Shown here piece after piece: positions 8,110 through 17,503 of a stretch of DNA of 64,000 nucleotides. The first letter of the stretch is position 1; the number at the start of each line of letters is the position of its first letter. The DNA comes from Pantanalinema rosaneae. Lineage in GTDB: Bacteria; Cyanobacteriota; Cyanobacteriia; Leptolyngbyales; Leptolyngbyaceae. A program made the translations under genes and the position numbers. The stretch lies in assembly GCF_050753385.1 (NCBI RefSeq), contig NZ_JBLZFZ010000018.1, positions 57,229-121,228 on the forward strand, given 5' to 3'. A model generated the notes under the pieces. It had not been told where the DNA came from and made no database searches. It saw only the letters and a program-made list of their open reading frames with translations.

Positions 8110-9690
8110 ATGCCTAAGGTTCTTGTTTCTGATCCGATCGACCAGGTTGGAATTGATATTCTGTCGCAGGTTGCCCAGGTTGATGTGAAAACGAACCTGT
8201 CGCCCGAAGAACTGATTCAAACCATTCCTGAATATGATGCCTTGATGATTCGTTCTGGGACTCGTGTCACGCAGGAGGTAATTGAAGCCAGCCAAAATCT
8301 CAAGATTATTGGTCGGGCTGGGGTCGGTGTTGATAATGTCGATGTCATGGCAGCTACCCGTAAGGGGATCGTCGTGGTCAATTCCCCTGAAGGCAATACG
8401 ATCGCTGCCGCCGAACATACATTAGCGATGATGCTATCCATGTCCCGCTACATTCCTGCCGCCAATCAATCCGTGAAAGGGGGCAAGTGGGATCGTAAAA
8501 GCTTTACAGGGGTTGAAGTTTATAAGAAAACCCTGGGGATCGTGGGCTTAGGCAAAATTGGTGCCCATGTGGCAACCGTGGCTCAGGCAATGGGCATGAA
8601 GTTGCTGGCGTATGATCCCTTCGTGTCGAATGAGCGAGCGGAACAGTTGGGCTGTCGGCTGGTTGATCTCGACATTCTGTTGCAGGAAGCAGATTACATT
8701 ACTCTGCACCTGCCCAAGACCACCGAAACTACTAATCTGATCAATGCCAATGCGATCGCCAAAATGAAGCCTAATGCTCGCATTGTCAACTGCGCCCGAG
8801 GCGGCATTGTCGATGAAGCAGCCCTGGCGGAAGCTTTGAAGCAAGGCAGAATTGCCGGAGCGGCGCTGGATGTGTTTGCCTCTGAACCGTTGGGTGAGTC
8901 TTCCCTGCGGGAATTGGGCAAAGAAATGGTGCTAACTCCTCACTTAGGGGCTTCTACCGAAGAAGCTCAGGTGAATGTCGCGATCGATGTGGCAGAACAA
9001 ATTCGTGATGTGTTGCTGGGACTCCCGGCGCGATCGGCGGTGAATATTCCCGGTCTACGTCCCGATTTGTTGGAACAACTGCGCCCCTATCTGCAACTGG
9101 CAGAAACCCTGGGGAACTTAGTCGCCCAACTGGCAGGTGGTCGGATCGAGTCCTTAAATATCCGGCTGCAAGGGGAATTGGCAACCAACCAAAGCCAACC
9201 GATCGTGGTCGCCGCACTCAAAGGTCTGCTCTCCCATGCCTTGCAAGAACGGGTCAACTATGTGAATGCCAGCCTGGAAGCCAAGGAACGCGGCATTCAT
9301 GTGATTGAAACTCGGGATGCCGCAATTCGGGACTACACGGGATCACTCCACCTGTCGGCAACCGGCTCTTTGGGCGAACACTCGGTATCCGGAGCGCTGT
9401 TAGGGGATTCGGAAATTCGCATTACCAGTGTGGACGAGTTCCCGGTGAACGTGCCGCCAAATCGCTATATGCTGTTTACTCTCCACCGCGATATGCCGGG
9501 GATCATTGGTAAAATTGGTTCCCTGTTGGGGAGTTTCAATGTCAATATTGCCAGTATGCAGGTGGGGCGCAAGATCGTGCGGGGCGATGCCGTTATGGTA
9601 CTTAGCATTGATGATCCTCTCCCAGACGGCATTCTGGCGGAGATCATGAAAGTGCCGGGAATCCGTGATGCCTATACCGTTACCCTGTAG
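8110..9690 (+). CDS. serA: D-3-phosphoglycerate dehydrogenase
   Basis: A 526-aa long-form PGDH, first enzyme of serine biosynthesis (3-phosphoglycerate to 3-phosphohydroxypyruvate, NAD+). It has a D-isomer dehydrogenase catalytic/NAD domain (about 1-310; GLGKIGAHVA nucleotide-binding loop, NCARGGIVDE, and catalytic His in LTPHLGAST), an ASB intervening domain (about 320-450) and a C-terminal ACT domain (about 455-526, DMPGIIGKIGSLLG) that senses serine in the family. ATG 8110 matches the family start MPKVLVSD; the upstream TTG at 8083 is rejected. Confidence 0.95.
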   Translation: MPKVLVSDPIDQVGIDILSQVAQVDVKTNLSPEELIQTIPEYDALMIRSGTRVTQEVIEASQNLKIIGRAGVGVDNVDVMAATRKGIVVVNSPEGNTIAAAEHTLAMMLSMSRYIPAANQSVKGGKWDRKSFTGVEVYKKTLGIVGLGKIGAHVATVAQAMGMKLLAYDPFVSNERAEQLGCRLVDLDILLQEADYITLHLPKTTETTNLINANAIAKMKPNARIVNCARGGIVDEAALAEALKQGRIAGAALDVFASEPLGESSLRELGKEMVLTPHLGASTEEAQVNVAIDVAEQIRDVLLGLPARSAVNIPGLRPDLLEQLRPYLQLAETLGNLVAQLAGGRIESLNIRLQGELATNQSQPIVVAALKGLLSHALQERVNYVNASLEAKERGIHVIETRDAAIRDYTGSLHLSATGSLGEHSVSGALLGDSEIRITSVDEFPVNVPPNRYMLFTLHRDMPGIIGKIGSLLGSFNVNIASMQVGRKIVRGDAVMVLSIDDPLPDGILAEIMKVPGIRDAYTVTL

Positions 9691-9726
9691 CGATCGGGCT
9701 AAGGGTCATGGCGTAAAGCGAATTGA

Positions 9727-9857
9727 GATCATCTCCAAAATCATTTATCCCCATAAATTGTAGGAGTTTGACATTCGGTCAACCGTCTTTGCCATGGCTC
9801 AGGGATGATCTGCCGAATGCTAAACCCGTACAGGGATAATACCTTTCTCAGAAATGT
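9727..9857 (+). repeat. Dispersed ~130-bp repeat, copy A
   Basis: Copy A of a dispersed repeat; copy B lies inverted at 48045-48176 and a diverged copy at 31608-31703. Shared landmarks are TTTATCCCCA, CATTCGGTCAA, a GTCTTTGC block, GATGATCTGCCGAATGCTAAA and CCCGTACAGGG. The two CATTCGG/CCGAATG blocks are inverted, giving a long imperfect hairpin. No coding potential. Confidence 0.75.
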
Positions 9858-9866
9858 CCTTGCTAG

Positions 9867-9890
9867 GGGCGAGCGGTTGTTCGCCCTTTG
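9867..9890 (+). terminator. GGGCGA hairpin, possible serA terminator
   Basis: GGGCGA pairs with TCGCCC across an 8-nt loop and is followed by TTTG. A near-identical hairpin stands at 39390-39410 after bciB. It may serve as terminator for serA, 180 bp upstream, or be a small dispersed palindrome. Confidence 0.4.
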
Positions 9891-10030
9891 CCATTTAGGC
9901 GAACGTTCATTCCAATGACGAAAGCGATCGAAATTTTAGATATTGCGGCGGCGATCGCTCGTTAGCCGACCAAAATCGCCTATTCTGACAACTGAGCATG
10001 AATTAGTGATTACGGATTGCGATCGGGGCT

Positions 10031-10921
10031 ATGGCATCAAGCTGGTGGGAAATTCAAATTTTGTGTGACCCCATGCTGGAAGAAACGATCTTCTGGCGCT
10101 TAGAGGATTTTGGTTGCCGGGGCATGTCCAGTGAAAATAGCGGCTATTCCCGCCTGATCTGTGCCTACTTACCCCAACAACAGGCACAATTACTGGATTT
10201 ATCGGCATTGGGATTATTACTGCGTCAGGATGCCCTGTGTGTTGGCTTGGCTGCTCCCGCCATTCAATGGGATTTGATTGACGAGGAAGATTGGTCAAGT
10301 AGCTGGAAGGCACACTGGGAACCACAGGAGATTGGCGATCGCCTCTTAATTAATCCCGCCTGGTTGCCGCTGCCGGAACAGACCGATCGCTTAATCATCA
10401 AACTGGAACCTGGTGTTGCCTTTGGTACGGGAGATCACGCCACTACCCAACTTTGTCTGGAAGCCCTGGAAATGCGGCTCGGAGACCATGCCTCAGAACA
10501 GATTATTGCTGATGTGGGCTGTGGTTCAGGCATTCTGGGCATCGGGGCTTTGCTTCTAGGGGCACAAAAGGTCTATGCCGTCGATACTGATCCACTGGCG
10601 GTGCAGTCAGCGTTAGAAAACCGAGAGCTGAATGATGTTGCGCCCGATCGCTTAATTGTGGCAGAGGGGAGTGTCGATCGCTTAATTGCCATGAGCGATC
10701 GTCCGGTGGATGGGATCGTCTGTAATATTCTGGCGGAAGTAATTATTGATTTAATTCCGCAAATGACCGCCCTGACCAAGCCGCAAACCTGGGGCATTCT
10801 CAGTGGCATTTTATTAGAACAGGCGAAACCCGTTGCCGACACATTGGAAGAAAACGGCTGGATTGTAGCGACCCTATGGCGACGGCAGGATTGGTGTTGT
10901 TTAAATATCCGACGAACCTGA
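10031..10921 (+). CDS. prmA: Ribosomal protein L11 methyltransferase
   Basis: A 296-aa protein. The N-terminal substrate-recognition region (about 1-100, SSWWEIQILCDPMLEETIFW) is followed by a Rossmann-like methyltransferase domain. The family motif EPGVAFGTGDHATTQLCLEAL and the SAM-binding motif DVGCGSGILGIGAL are intact. PrmA trimethylates L11 of the large ribosomal subunit. Divergent to nothing and monocistronic in appearance. Confidence 0.95.
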   Translation: MASSWWEIQILCDPMLEETIFWRLEDFGCRGMSSENSGYSRLICAYLPQQQAQLLDLSALGLLLRQDALCVGLAAPAIQWDLIDEEDWSSSWKAHWEPQEIGDRLLINPAWLPLPEQTDRLIIKLEPGVAFGTGDHATTQLCLEALEMRLGDHASEQIIADVGCGSGILGIGALLLGAQKVYAVDTDPLAVQSALENRELNDVAPDRLIVAEGSVDRLIAMSDRPVDGIVCNILAEVIIDLIPQMTALTKPQTWGILSGILLEQAKPVADTLEENGWIVATLWRRQDWCCLNIRRT

Positions 10922-11464
10922 TTTCTCTCTTAAGATATTATTCATCAGATCACTGATAAAATTTACTGAAACTTTAATCTACTTGCTTGACAAGCCTGAC
11001 TGAGTAATATTTCAGTAAAGCTAATTCGGATTTGTCTAGCATCCTGGCTATCACATGTTAAATATATAATTCAGTTTCCGTGTATACACTTAGTTGGTAA
11101 TTCGTGGAGCCTGTTTAATGGGTTCCTGATTGCCACTGGATTAGCGCTTGCTCCTTAGGTACTCCAGGACGATCGTCGCCCTGCCAGATTCCTCACTCTG
11201 GCAACAAACTCTTTATAAAAATAATTACTGGTGTCAGTTTTATCTCAGGTAGCTGCTTAGAATCAACATTTCTGTGCATCACCTAAAAAGCTTTATCCCC
11301 TGCATCGGTCGATCCCGACAGGACGTGACTGGGGAGATGTAGACACTGGATGACGATGAGTTTGATCCCAGAGCCACCGCAGATTTCTGCTTGCTTGGTC
11401 AGCCACTAAGTTCCAGCCGCTAAGTTTTGGACACTCACACTTCACCCCTGACTCGGAGCTATCT
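10922..11464. other. Intergenic region upstream of the Calx-beta gene
   Basis: A 543-bp gene-free stretch. The first 200 bp are AT-rich with several imperfect inverted repeats (for example TTTACTGAAA around 10960 and ATATTTCAGTAAA around 11010), a plausible terminator for prmA. The rest probably carries the promoter of the next gene, whose GGAG ribosome-binding site is at 11455-11458. No RNA gene was recognised. Confidence 0.4.
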
Positions 11465-14400
11465 ATGGCATTTTTTATTAATGATGTGTTTAACGGTGAA
11501 GGTAATAGTGGGACTACCGCCTTCACCTTTACAGTCACACGGACGAATCCTACTGGATCTGCCAGTGTTGATTACACAACTGCCCTGGCAGCGTCTAACC
11601 CTGCCACACCCGGTGTAGATTTTGTGGCGACGAGTGGCACACTCAATTTCTTGCCAGGAGAAACGAGTAAAACCATTACAGTGTTAGTCAATGGTGATAC
11701 CACCTTTGAACCAGACGAATATTTCAATGTGATTTTAAGTAATCCGATCGGTGACACGATCGGGCGTAGTACTGGTCTGGGAGGCATCCTCAACGACGAT
11801 GCGGCTCCACCAACTGTATCAATTCTTCCGACTCCAGGGATTTCTTTGCCCGAGGGCAATAGTGGAACGACAGCATTTACTTTCACTGTGGCTCTGTCTA
11901 CCTCACCAACGCAACCCGTTACCGTCAACTACAGCACTAATGATGGGACGGCTACCCTATTAGATAATGACTACCAGGACAATGACGGGACTCTGACGTT
12001 TTTACCAGGTGGACCACTGACCCAGACGGTTACGGTGCTGGTGAATGGTGATACGCAATTAGAACCCACTGAAACCTTCACCGTTAGCTTAAACTCTGCT
12101 ACTAATGCGCTGATTAATCCTACTGCAAATGTGGCGGTAGGCACGATCGTCAACGATGAGTTGGTCTATACCCTGACGGCTTCCGACTCCCTAACTGTGC
12201 TGGAGGGTAACAGTGGGAGTACGCTGCGAACGTTTGTGATTAATCGCCTTGGAGTCACGACCCAAGCCAGCACTCTCAATTTTGACCTGGCGGGTTCAGC
12301 GACGTTAGGAACAGATTACACGCTAGTTGGCATTACAGGCTCGGGAGTTTCTGTTTCTGGCAACACGATTCAGTTTGCGGCTGGAGCCACCAGTGCTGTC
12401 ATTACTCTCGCGATCCAGGGTGACACCCAAATTGAGAACGATGAAACAATTCTGCTGACTATTGCAGATCCAGCCAATCTCGCTGCGATCGTCGGTAGCC
12501 CGATCTCAACCACGATCGTGAATGATGATTTTGCGCCGACGTTGCCGATCGTCAGTGTGAGTGTCAGCGATGGTGATGTCTCAGAAGCGGGTAACAATCC
12601 CGGAACCTTTACCATCACTCGCACCGGGGATACTACTGATGCCTTGATTGTGAGCTACATCGTCGGTGGAACGGCGGCGATAAATGGAAGTGATTACACG
12701 CCTACTCTGACGGGAACTGCGACAATTCCTGCGGGACAATCGTCGGTCACTATCACGATTACGCCCATTGATGATCTAGAGGTGGAAGGCGACGAAACGG
12801 TTAATCTGACACTAACCAGTAGTACCGCGTATACCCTGGGTGTAGCTGCTGCAAGTCTCACGATTGTAGACAACGACTTTCCCCCGCCACCATTACCCAC
12901 GGTTAGCATCGCAGCCACCGATCCGACGGCAGCAGAAGCTGGAACCGATCCAGGAGTGTATACTATCACTCGTACCGGGGATACCAGTCAAGCGTTGACC
13001 GTTAGCTACACGGTAGGTGGAACCGCAACCAATGGCACAGATTACACGGCAATCACCGAAACCGTCACCATTCCTGCCGGACAGTCATCGGTCAATGTCA
13101 TCATTACTCCCATTGATGATCTGGACGTGGAAGGCGATGAAACGGTTAATCTAACGCTGACCAGTAGTGCTTCTTATACCCTGAGTACAGCTACTACGGC
13201 AACCGTGACTATTGCAGACAATGACGTTGATGTCCCCCCGCCACCATTACCCACGGTTAGCATCGCAGCCACCGATCCGACGGCAGCAGAAGCTGGAACC
13301 GATCCAGGAGTGTATACTATCACTCGTACCGGGGATACCAGTCAAGCGTTGACCGTTAGCTACACGGTAGGTGGAACCGCAACCAATGGCACAGATTACA
13401 CGGCAATCACCGAAACCGTCACCATTCCTGCCGGACAGTCATCGGTCAATGTCATCATTACTCCCATTGATGATCTGGACGTGGAAGGCGATGAAACGGT
13501 TAATCTGACGCTGACCAGTAGTGCTTCTTATACCCTGAGTACAGCTACTACGGCAACCGTCGCTATTGCGGACAATGACGTTGATTCTCCCCCGCCGCCA
13601 TTACCGACTATCAGTATCGATAATGTCAGCCTCAGTGAAGGAAACAATGACCTCACAGCATTTACCTTTACGGTTAGCTTATCAACTGCCAGTAGTTCAG
13701 TCGTCACGGTAGACTACGCAACGATCGATGGTTCTGCTACCGCATCGAGTGATTACACGGCTATTCCTTTAACAACCCTAACCTTTGCTCCGGGGCAAAC
13801 CAGCCAAACGATTACGGTCAACGTTCAGGGAGATTTAGACGTTGAAACCGATGAAACCTTCTTCGTCAATCTGAGTAATGCGGCTGGCGCGACGATCGCA
13901 GTTCCTCAAGGTCTTGGCACAATTCTGAATGATGATCTCCCTGTAGTGGTGAATAATCTCCCGATCGCCCTCGATGATCAGGCAAGGGTAACGGAGGGGC
14001 AAGCCGTGACGATCGCAGTGCTGGACAATGACTCTGATCCCGATGGTGATCCACTGACGATCGACGGTTTTACCAATCCCCAGGTTGGCACATTAGTTCG
14101 CAATCAGGATGGCACATTCACCTATCAAGCCAGTTTAGATTTTGCCGGAACCGATAGCTTCACCTATCAAATTAGTGATGGGCAAGGGGGCATGGCTCAG
14201 GCAACAGTAACTATCACCATTGATCCGCTCAACCTGATTGGAACAGACTGCTGCGATCGCTTGATTGGCACTAACACAGGCAACCGGATTGAAGGCAGAG
14301 GTGGCAATGATTGGCTGGACGGTCGGGGTGGTAATGATTGGCTGAATGGTGGAGCCGGATGGGATACGTTGATTGGTGGTCTAGGAGCCGATCGCTTTGT

Positions 14401-14758
14401 CTTTGACTCTGGCGCAGCATTCAACCCTTGCAGCCTGGGAGTTGATACCATCGTGGACTTCGATCGTACTCAGGGGGATGCGATCGTCCTGAGTCGAACC
14501 ACCTTTACGGCGTTGTCCAGCCTGGTGGGTGATTCGTTGACTGCCGATGATTTTGCGGTGATCAATTCTGCCTGTGACGGCGCGAGTTTAGCGGCTGCCA
14601 GCGTTGCCCGGATTGTCTTTAACCAGGCAACGGGGGATCTGTTCTATAACCAGAATGGCAGTTGTTGTGGGTTTGGGTCGGGTGGACGGTTTGCCACGCT
14701 GTCGGTTAACTCATCCACCACACCTCTACAAGCGTCCGATTTTCGGGTGATCGCTTAG
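11465..14758 (+). CDS. Calx-beta repeat protein with cadherin-like and RTX domains
   Basis: A 1097-aa acidic protein with no N-terminal signal peptide. About seven Calx-beta domains run from 1 to about 830 (recognisable by EGNSGTTAFTFTV, DDLDVEGDETVNLTLTSS and TIADND-type segments), then a tandem cadherin-like domain (about 840-930, VLDNDSDPDGDPLTIDGF), then short RTX calcium-binding repeats (GNRIEGRGGNDWLDGRGGND and GGLGADRFVF) and a C-terminal tail. This architecture is typical of calcium-dependent surface or extracellular proteins exported by type I secretion. Two Calx-beta units (12881-13234 and 13235-13588) are nearly identical. The start at ATG 11465 has a GGAG site 6 bp upstream. Confidence 0.9.
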   Translation: MAFFINDVFNGEGNSGTTAFTFTVTRTNPTGSASVDYTTALAASNPATPGVDFVATSGTLNFLPGETSKTITVLVNGDTTFEPDEYFNVILSNPIGDTIGRSTGLGGILNDDAAPPTVSILPTPGISLPEGNSGTTAFTFTVALSTSPTQPVTVNYSTNDGTATLLDNDYQDNDGTLTFLPGGPLTQTVTVLVNGDTQLEPTETFTVSLNSATNALINPTANVAVGTIVNDELVYTLTASDSLTVLEGNSGSTLRTFVINRLGVTTQASTLNFDLAGSATLGTDYTLVGITGSGVSVSGNTIQFAAGATSAVITLAIQGDTQIENDETILLTIADPANLAAIVGSPISTTIVNDDFAPTLPIVSVSVSDGDVSEAGNNPGTFTITRTGDTTDALIVSYIVGGTAAINGSDYTPTLTGTATIPAGQSSVTITITPIDDLEVEGDETVNLTLTSSTAYTLGVAAASLTIVDNDFPPPPLPTVSIAATDPTAAEAGTDPGVYTITRTGDTSQALTVSYTVGGTATNGTDYTAITETVTIPAGQSSVNVIITPIDDLDVEGDETVNLTLTSSASYTLSTATTATVTIADNDVDVPPPPLPTVSIAATDPTAAEAGTDPGVYTITRTGDTSQALTVSYTVGGTATNGTDYTAITETVTIPAGQSSVNVIITPIDDLDVEGDETVNLTLTSSASYTLSTATTATVAIADNDVDSPPPPLPTISIDNVSLSEGNNDLTAFTFTVSLSTASSSVVTVDYATIDGSATASSDYTAIPLTTLTFAPGQTSQTITVNVQGDLDVETDETFFVNLSNAAGATIAVPQGLGTILNDDLPVVVNNLPIALDDQARVTEGQAVTIAVLDNDSDPDGDPLTIDGFTNPQVGTLVRNQDGTFTYQASLDFAGTDSFTYQISDGQGGMAQATVTITIDPLNLIGTDCCDRLIGTNTGNRIEGRGGNDWLDGRGGNDWLNGGAGWDTLIGGLGADRFVFDSGAAFNPCSLGVDTIVDFDRTQGDAIVLSRTTFTALSSLVGDSLTADDFAVINSACDGASLAAASVARIVFNQATGDLFYNQNGSCCGFGSGGRFATLSVNSSTTPLQASDFRVIA
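12881..13588 (+). repeat. Near-identical 354-bp tandem duplication inside the Calx-beta gene
   Basis: Two adjacent 354-bp (118-codon) units differ by only a handful of bases, among them a third-position change in the ETVNL segment and GTGACT versus GTCGCT near the unit end. Neighbouring Calx-beta units are much more diverged, so this pair is a recent duplication or has been homogenised by gene conversion. Confidence 0.9.
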
Positions 14759-14766
14759 GGAAACGA

Positions 14767-16689
14767 CTAAACGGGCGGACTCCAATTCGCCATAAGGTTT
14801 GGGCGCGGCAAGGGGGGCGAGAACAGCGATTTAAAGGCGGCTTTGCGATCGCTCTCTCGCTCTCCAGTCCGGCTCCACAGGGTTTCATAGAAAAAGAATG
14901 AAATCCCTTCAAATCCCTGTTGGCGTACTGCCTGTGCTTGCTCTTGCACCCGTTGCACTGGGACAGGTTTATCTTTCAGACCCGTCAAAATTCCTACTCC
15001 GGTCGGAATCCGCCGACGGGCATCCTGAAGGGACGGACGCTGTAACTCCGCGATAAAGGACGGTAAACTGTCGCGATAGATTTGGACAAGTAATTCCTCA
15101 ATTAATCCTTGTTGTTGCCAGGTGGGCCAATCCTGTAATGAATGGTCGTAGGCATAGGGATAGGCATTCGGGGATAACGAGAAAATTACCTGCCGTTTGC
15201 GAGCTTTGATCGATTGAAATAATCGCCGGGTAAATTCTGTGATCTTATTGGCTCGCCATTTGACCCAGTCGGGATCACGCGGATCGATCGGGGGCGTTTT
15301 GCCGGGATTTTCCTGGGTATAGAGTTGCATGGTGTAGGCATCATAGCCAAAGTCATAGGGTAGCCCGAAGTGATCGTCCAACTGGATGCCATCAATGTCA
15401 TACTTGTTGACTACTTCCAGCACCAGGTCAAGGATAAACTGCTGCACTTCTGGCTTAAACGGATTCAGCCACACCCGAGGATGAATGCCTTCCATCCAGA
15501 CCTGGCTATTATCCTGCCGACTGGTTAACCAATCAGGATGCAGTCGGGCGAGTTCGGAGTCCTCTGGAGCCATGAAGCCAAACTCAAACCAGGGAATTAC
15601 CGCTAACCCACGTTGGTGCCCCTGCTGCACCATCTCAGCTAAGATATCCCGTCCTTGCAACCCGATCGCCTCAGGGCGTGGATCATAGGCAACTCCCATT
15701 GTGCGCTGGGCAACGGCACTGGGATATAGAGTATAGCCCCAGTTCCAGACGGCTGGATAAAGAGTATTAAAGTTCAGCTTCGCTAAATCTTGAATGGCAT
15801 GGCTTAAACGATTGCGATCGAACAAGACATCGCTATCGACATTCGTGATCCATACTCCCCGAATTTCCCGAGTCGGCATCACGGGGACAGGTGGGACTGT
15901 CGTATCACTGATAGGCAAAACCACGGTCGCAGGGGGAGGGGTCGCTGCTGGAGTAGGACTTGGTGGTCTAACGATCGGCGGTAAGCTATTGGTTGCGCCA
16001 TTACTGGCAATATACTGATTGGGAACCAGGGCGGCGGTACTGGGGAGCGCTCGACAGAACAATGCGGCAATTTCCCCCCGAGTAGCTGCCTGATTGGGAT
16101 TTAGTTTCTTGACATCGGGATAATTGACAATTAAGCGATTTTCTAAAGCCGCCGCAATCGCTGTCCTGGCATAGGCTGGAATACTTTGAGCATCACTGAA
16201 TACGGCACTCAAATTCTGGGAGGCTGGCTGATTCGCAACCTGACGCAACCCACCGGCTAAAGCCCCGATCGCCTGCACCCGCACAATTTGTTCCGAGGGA
16301 TTAAACTTGCCACCGGGATAACCCGTTAAAAAGCCAGACTGATAAGTATATTGAATCGCTTTTGTAGCCCAATGATTCGTCGGCACATCCTGAAATTGGA
16401 TTGGAGAACGGATGCGACCCATGGTGGAAAAGGCACTATCTACCATGACGGCAAACTCTGCCCGAGTCACCGGAGCGTTGGGACGAAAGCTGCCATCGGG
16501 ATAGCCATTAATTATCCGCTGCTGTGCCAGGGATTCGATACAATTTTGTGCCCAGTGTCCCTGCACATCCTTAAGTTTGGCAGGTGCGGAAACAGATACA
16601 TCTACCTTAGAACACACCACCATCAGCAACGTGGTGGTAAAGATCATCACCCAGAGGATCCAGACCTGCGATCGACGAAACTTCCACAT
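14767..16689 (-). CDS. SLH-domain protein with glycosyl-hydrolase-like (GHL10/DUF187) domain
   Basis: A 640-aa exported protein. A hydrophobic N-terminal segment (VWILWVMIFTTTLLMVVC) is a signal sequence; the Cys is preceded by Val, so lipidation is unlikely. Three SLH domains follow (about 38-90, 98-150, 165-220; for example INGYPDGSFRPNAPVTRAEFA), which anchor proteins to the cell envelope. A Pro-rich linker (about 228-265) leads to the GHL10 family domain (about 270-600; REIRGVWITNVDSDVL, VIPWFEFGFM, DGIQLDDHF). Such domains are related to glycoside hydrolases and probably act on envelope glycans; the substrate is unknown. ATG 16689 is chosen over a TTG two codons upstream. Confidence 0.88.
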   Translation of the reverse strand: MWKFRRSQVWILWVMIFTTTLLMVVCSKVDVSVSAPAKLKDVQGHWAQNCIESLAQQRIINGYPDGSFRPNAPVTRAEFAVMVDSAFSTMGRIRSPIQFQDVPTNHWATKAIQYTYQSGFLTGYPGGKFNPSEQIVRVQAIGALAGGLRQVANQPASQNLSAVFSDAQSIPAYARTAIAAALENRLIVNYPDVKKLNPNQAATRGEIAALFCRALPSTAALVPNQYIASNGATNSLPPIVRPPSPTPAATPPPATVVLPISDTTVPPVPVMPTREIRGVWITNVDSDVLFDRNRLSHAIQDLAKLNFNTLYPAVWNWGYTLYPSAVAQRTMGVAYDPRPEAIGLQGRDILAEMVQQGHQRGLAVIPWFEFGFMAPEDSELARLHPDWLTSRQDNSQVWMEGIHPRVWLNPFKPEVQQFILDLVLEVVNKYDIDGIQLDDHFGLPYDFGYDAYTMQLYTQENPGKTPPIDPRDPDWVKWRANKITEFTRRLFQSIKARKRQVIFSLSPNAYPYAYDHSLQDWPTWQQQGLIEELLVQIYRDSLPSFIAELQRPSLQDARRRIPTGVGILTGLKDKPVPVQRVQEQAQAVRQQGFEGISFFFYETLWSRTGERESDRKAAFKSLFSPPLPRPNLMANWSPPV

Positions 16690-17237
16690 GCTCAAAAATT
16701 CTCTTACTGTCCTCAGCTTTCGCGACTTTCTCTTGGAGATCGGGAAAGAAGCTGTGGCAAAGCAGTATAAACGCGATCGCGGTAATTTAGGCTATTTTCA
16801 GCCCAAATACTAGGGTAATCACGGCATCATCATCGATTTGAAACGTTAGAGTCTCACCAGATTGTTGGGTAAAAATTCACTACGGTGAAAATAAATGATT
16901 TTGAGAGTAAAAATGCCTCTAATGCCTTCCTAAACGAAAATTGCGTGATTTTTTCAGTTAGATGGGCGGTTGTTTGAACGTTGGGTGGGAATTGAGTTGC
17001 GGCAAAAGAATTAGTCCCTGACGATCGTTGTCGAGGTAACAATATGCCCGGATGGTCAGGACTGACAGTGATGCAACCTCACAGGAACAGGATCAATTTT
17101 TTGCTCTTATTCCTCTCAATAAAATTTGTCTGACTGTGTATAGAATTATCTCGATGAAGGTTACGAGACTTGTGGATAAAATTCTTAAGACTTTTTCAGG
17201 CTTTGTAAGATTGACTGGAAAACCTTGATCGGTCGTC
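16690..17237. other. Gene-free region between the SLH-GHL10 gene and yfr1
   Basis: About 550 bp. It becomes AT-rich toward 17100-17220 and includes TTGACT at 17211-17216. No supported coding sequence was found; short frames here lack conserved features. Confidence 0.4.
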
Positions 17238-17243
17238 TACAAT
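17238..17243 (+). promoter_or_regulatory. -10 element of yfr1
   Basis: TACAAT lies 7 bp before the expected yfr1 5' end. A TTGACT at 17211-17216 is the best -35-like match, but the 21-bp spacing is longer than usual. Confidence 0.5.
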
Positions 17244-17250
17244 AAAAGAA

Positions 17251-17322
17251 GCGGAGACGCATGTTTCCGTTCACTCCTCACACCACACTCCGCCTGAACT
17301 TTGGTTCGGGCGGTTCCTTTTT
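17251..17322 (+). ncRNA. yfr1: Yfr1 small regulatory RNA
   Basis: The ultra-conserved Yfr1 core ACTCCTCACACC occurs at 17273-17284 in single-stranded context. It is flanked by a 5' hairpin (CGGA...TCCG around 17253-17270) and a 3' terminator hairpin (CCGCCTGAAC pairing with GTTCGGGCGG) followed by a T tract at 17318-17322. Yfr1 is a cyanobacterial trans-acting RNA reported to block translation of outer-membrane porin-like mRNAs. Its position just upstream of trxA matches the order known in many cyanobacteria, although guaB, the usual other neighbour, is not here. The exact ends are inferred. Confidence 0.9.
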
Positions 17323-17503
17323 AAAGGAAATTTACCCCGATCGCGAACTGCCCCCAGTTAATCATAAATATGGCAGGAACGCACAGGGTTTTCGATCCGA
17401 CTCTCAGGAGTGAATTGTGTCTATATGTGTAGGAGTAGCCCCCAGGAGCATTGTTATCGCTATGGTAGAATCTTGTAAAACAGTATAGGCAAGGATTCCG
17501 AGC

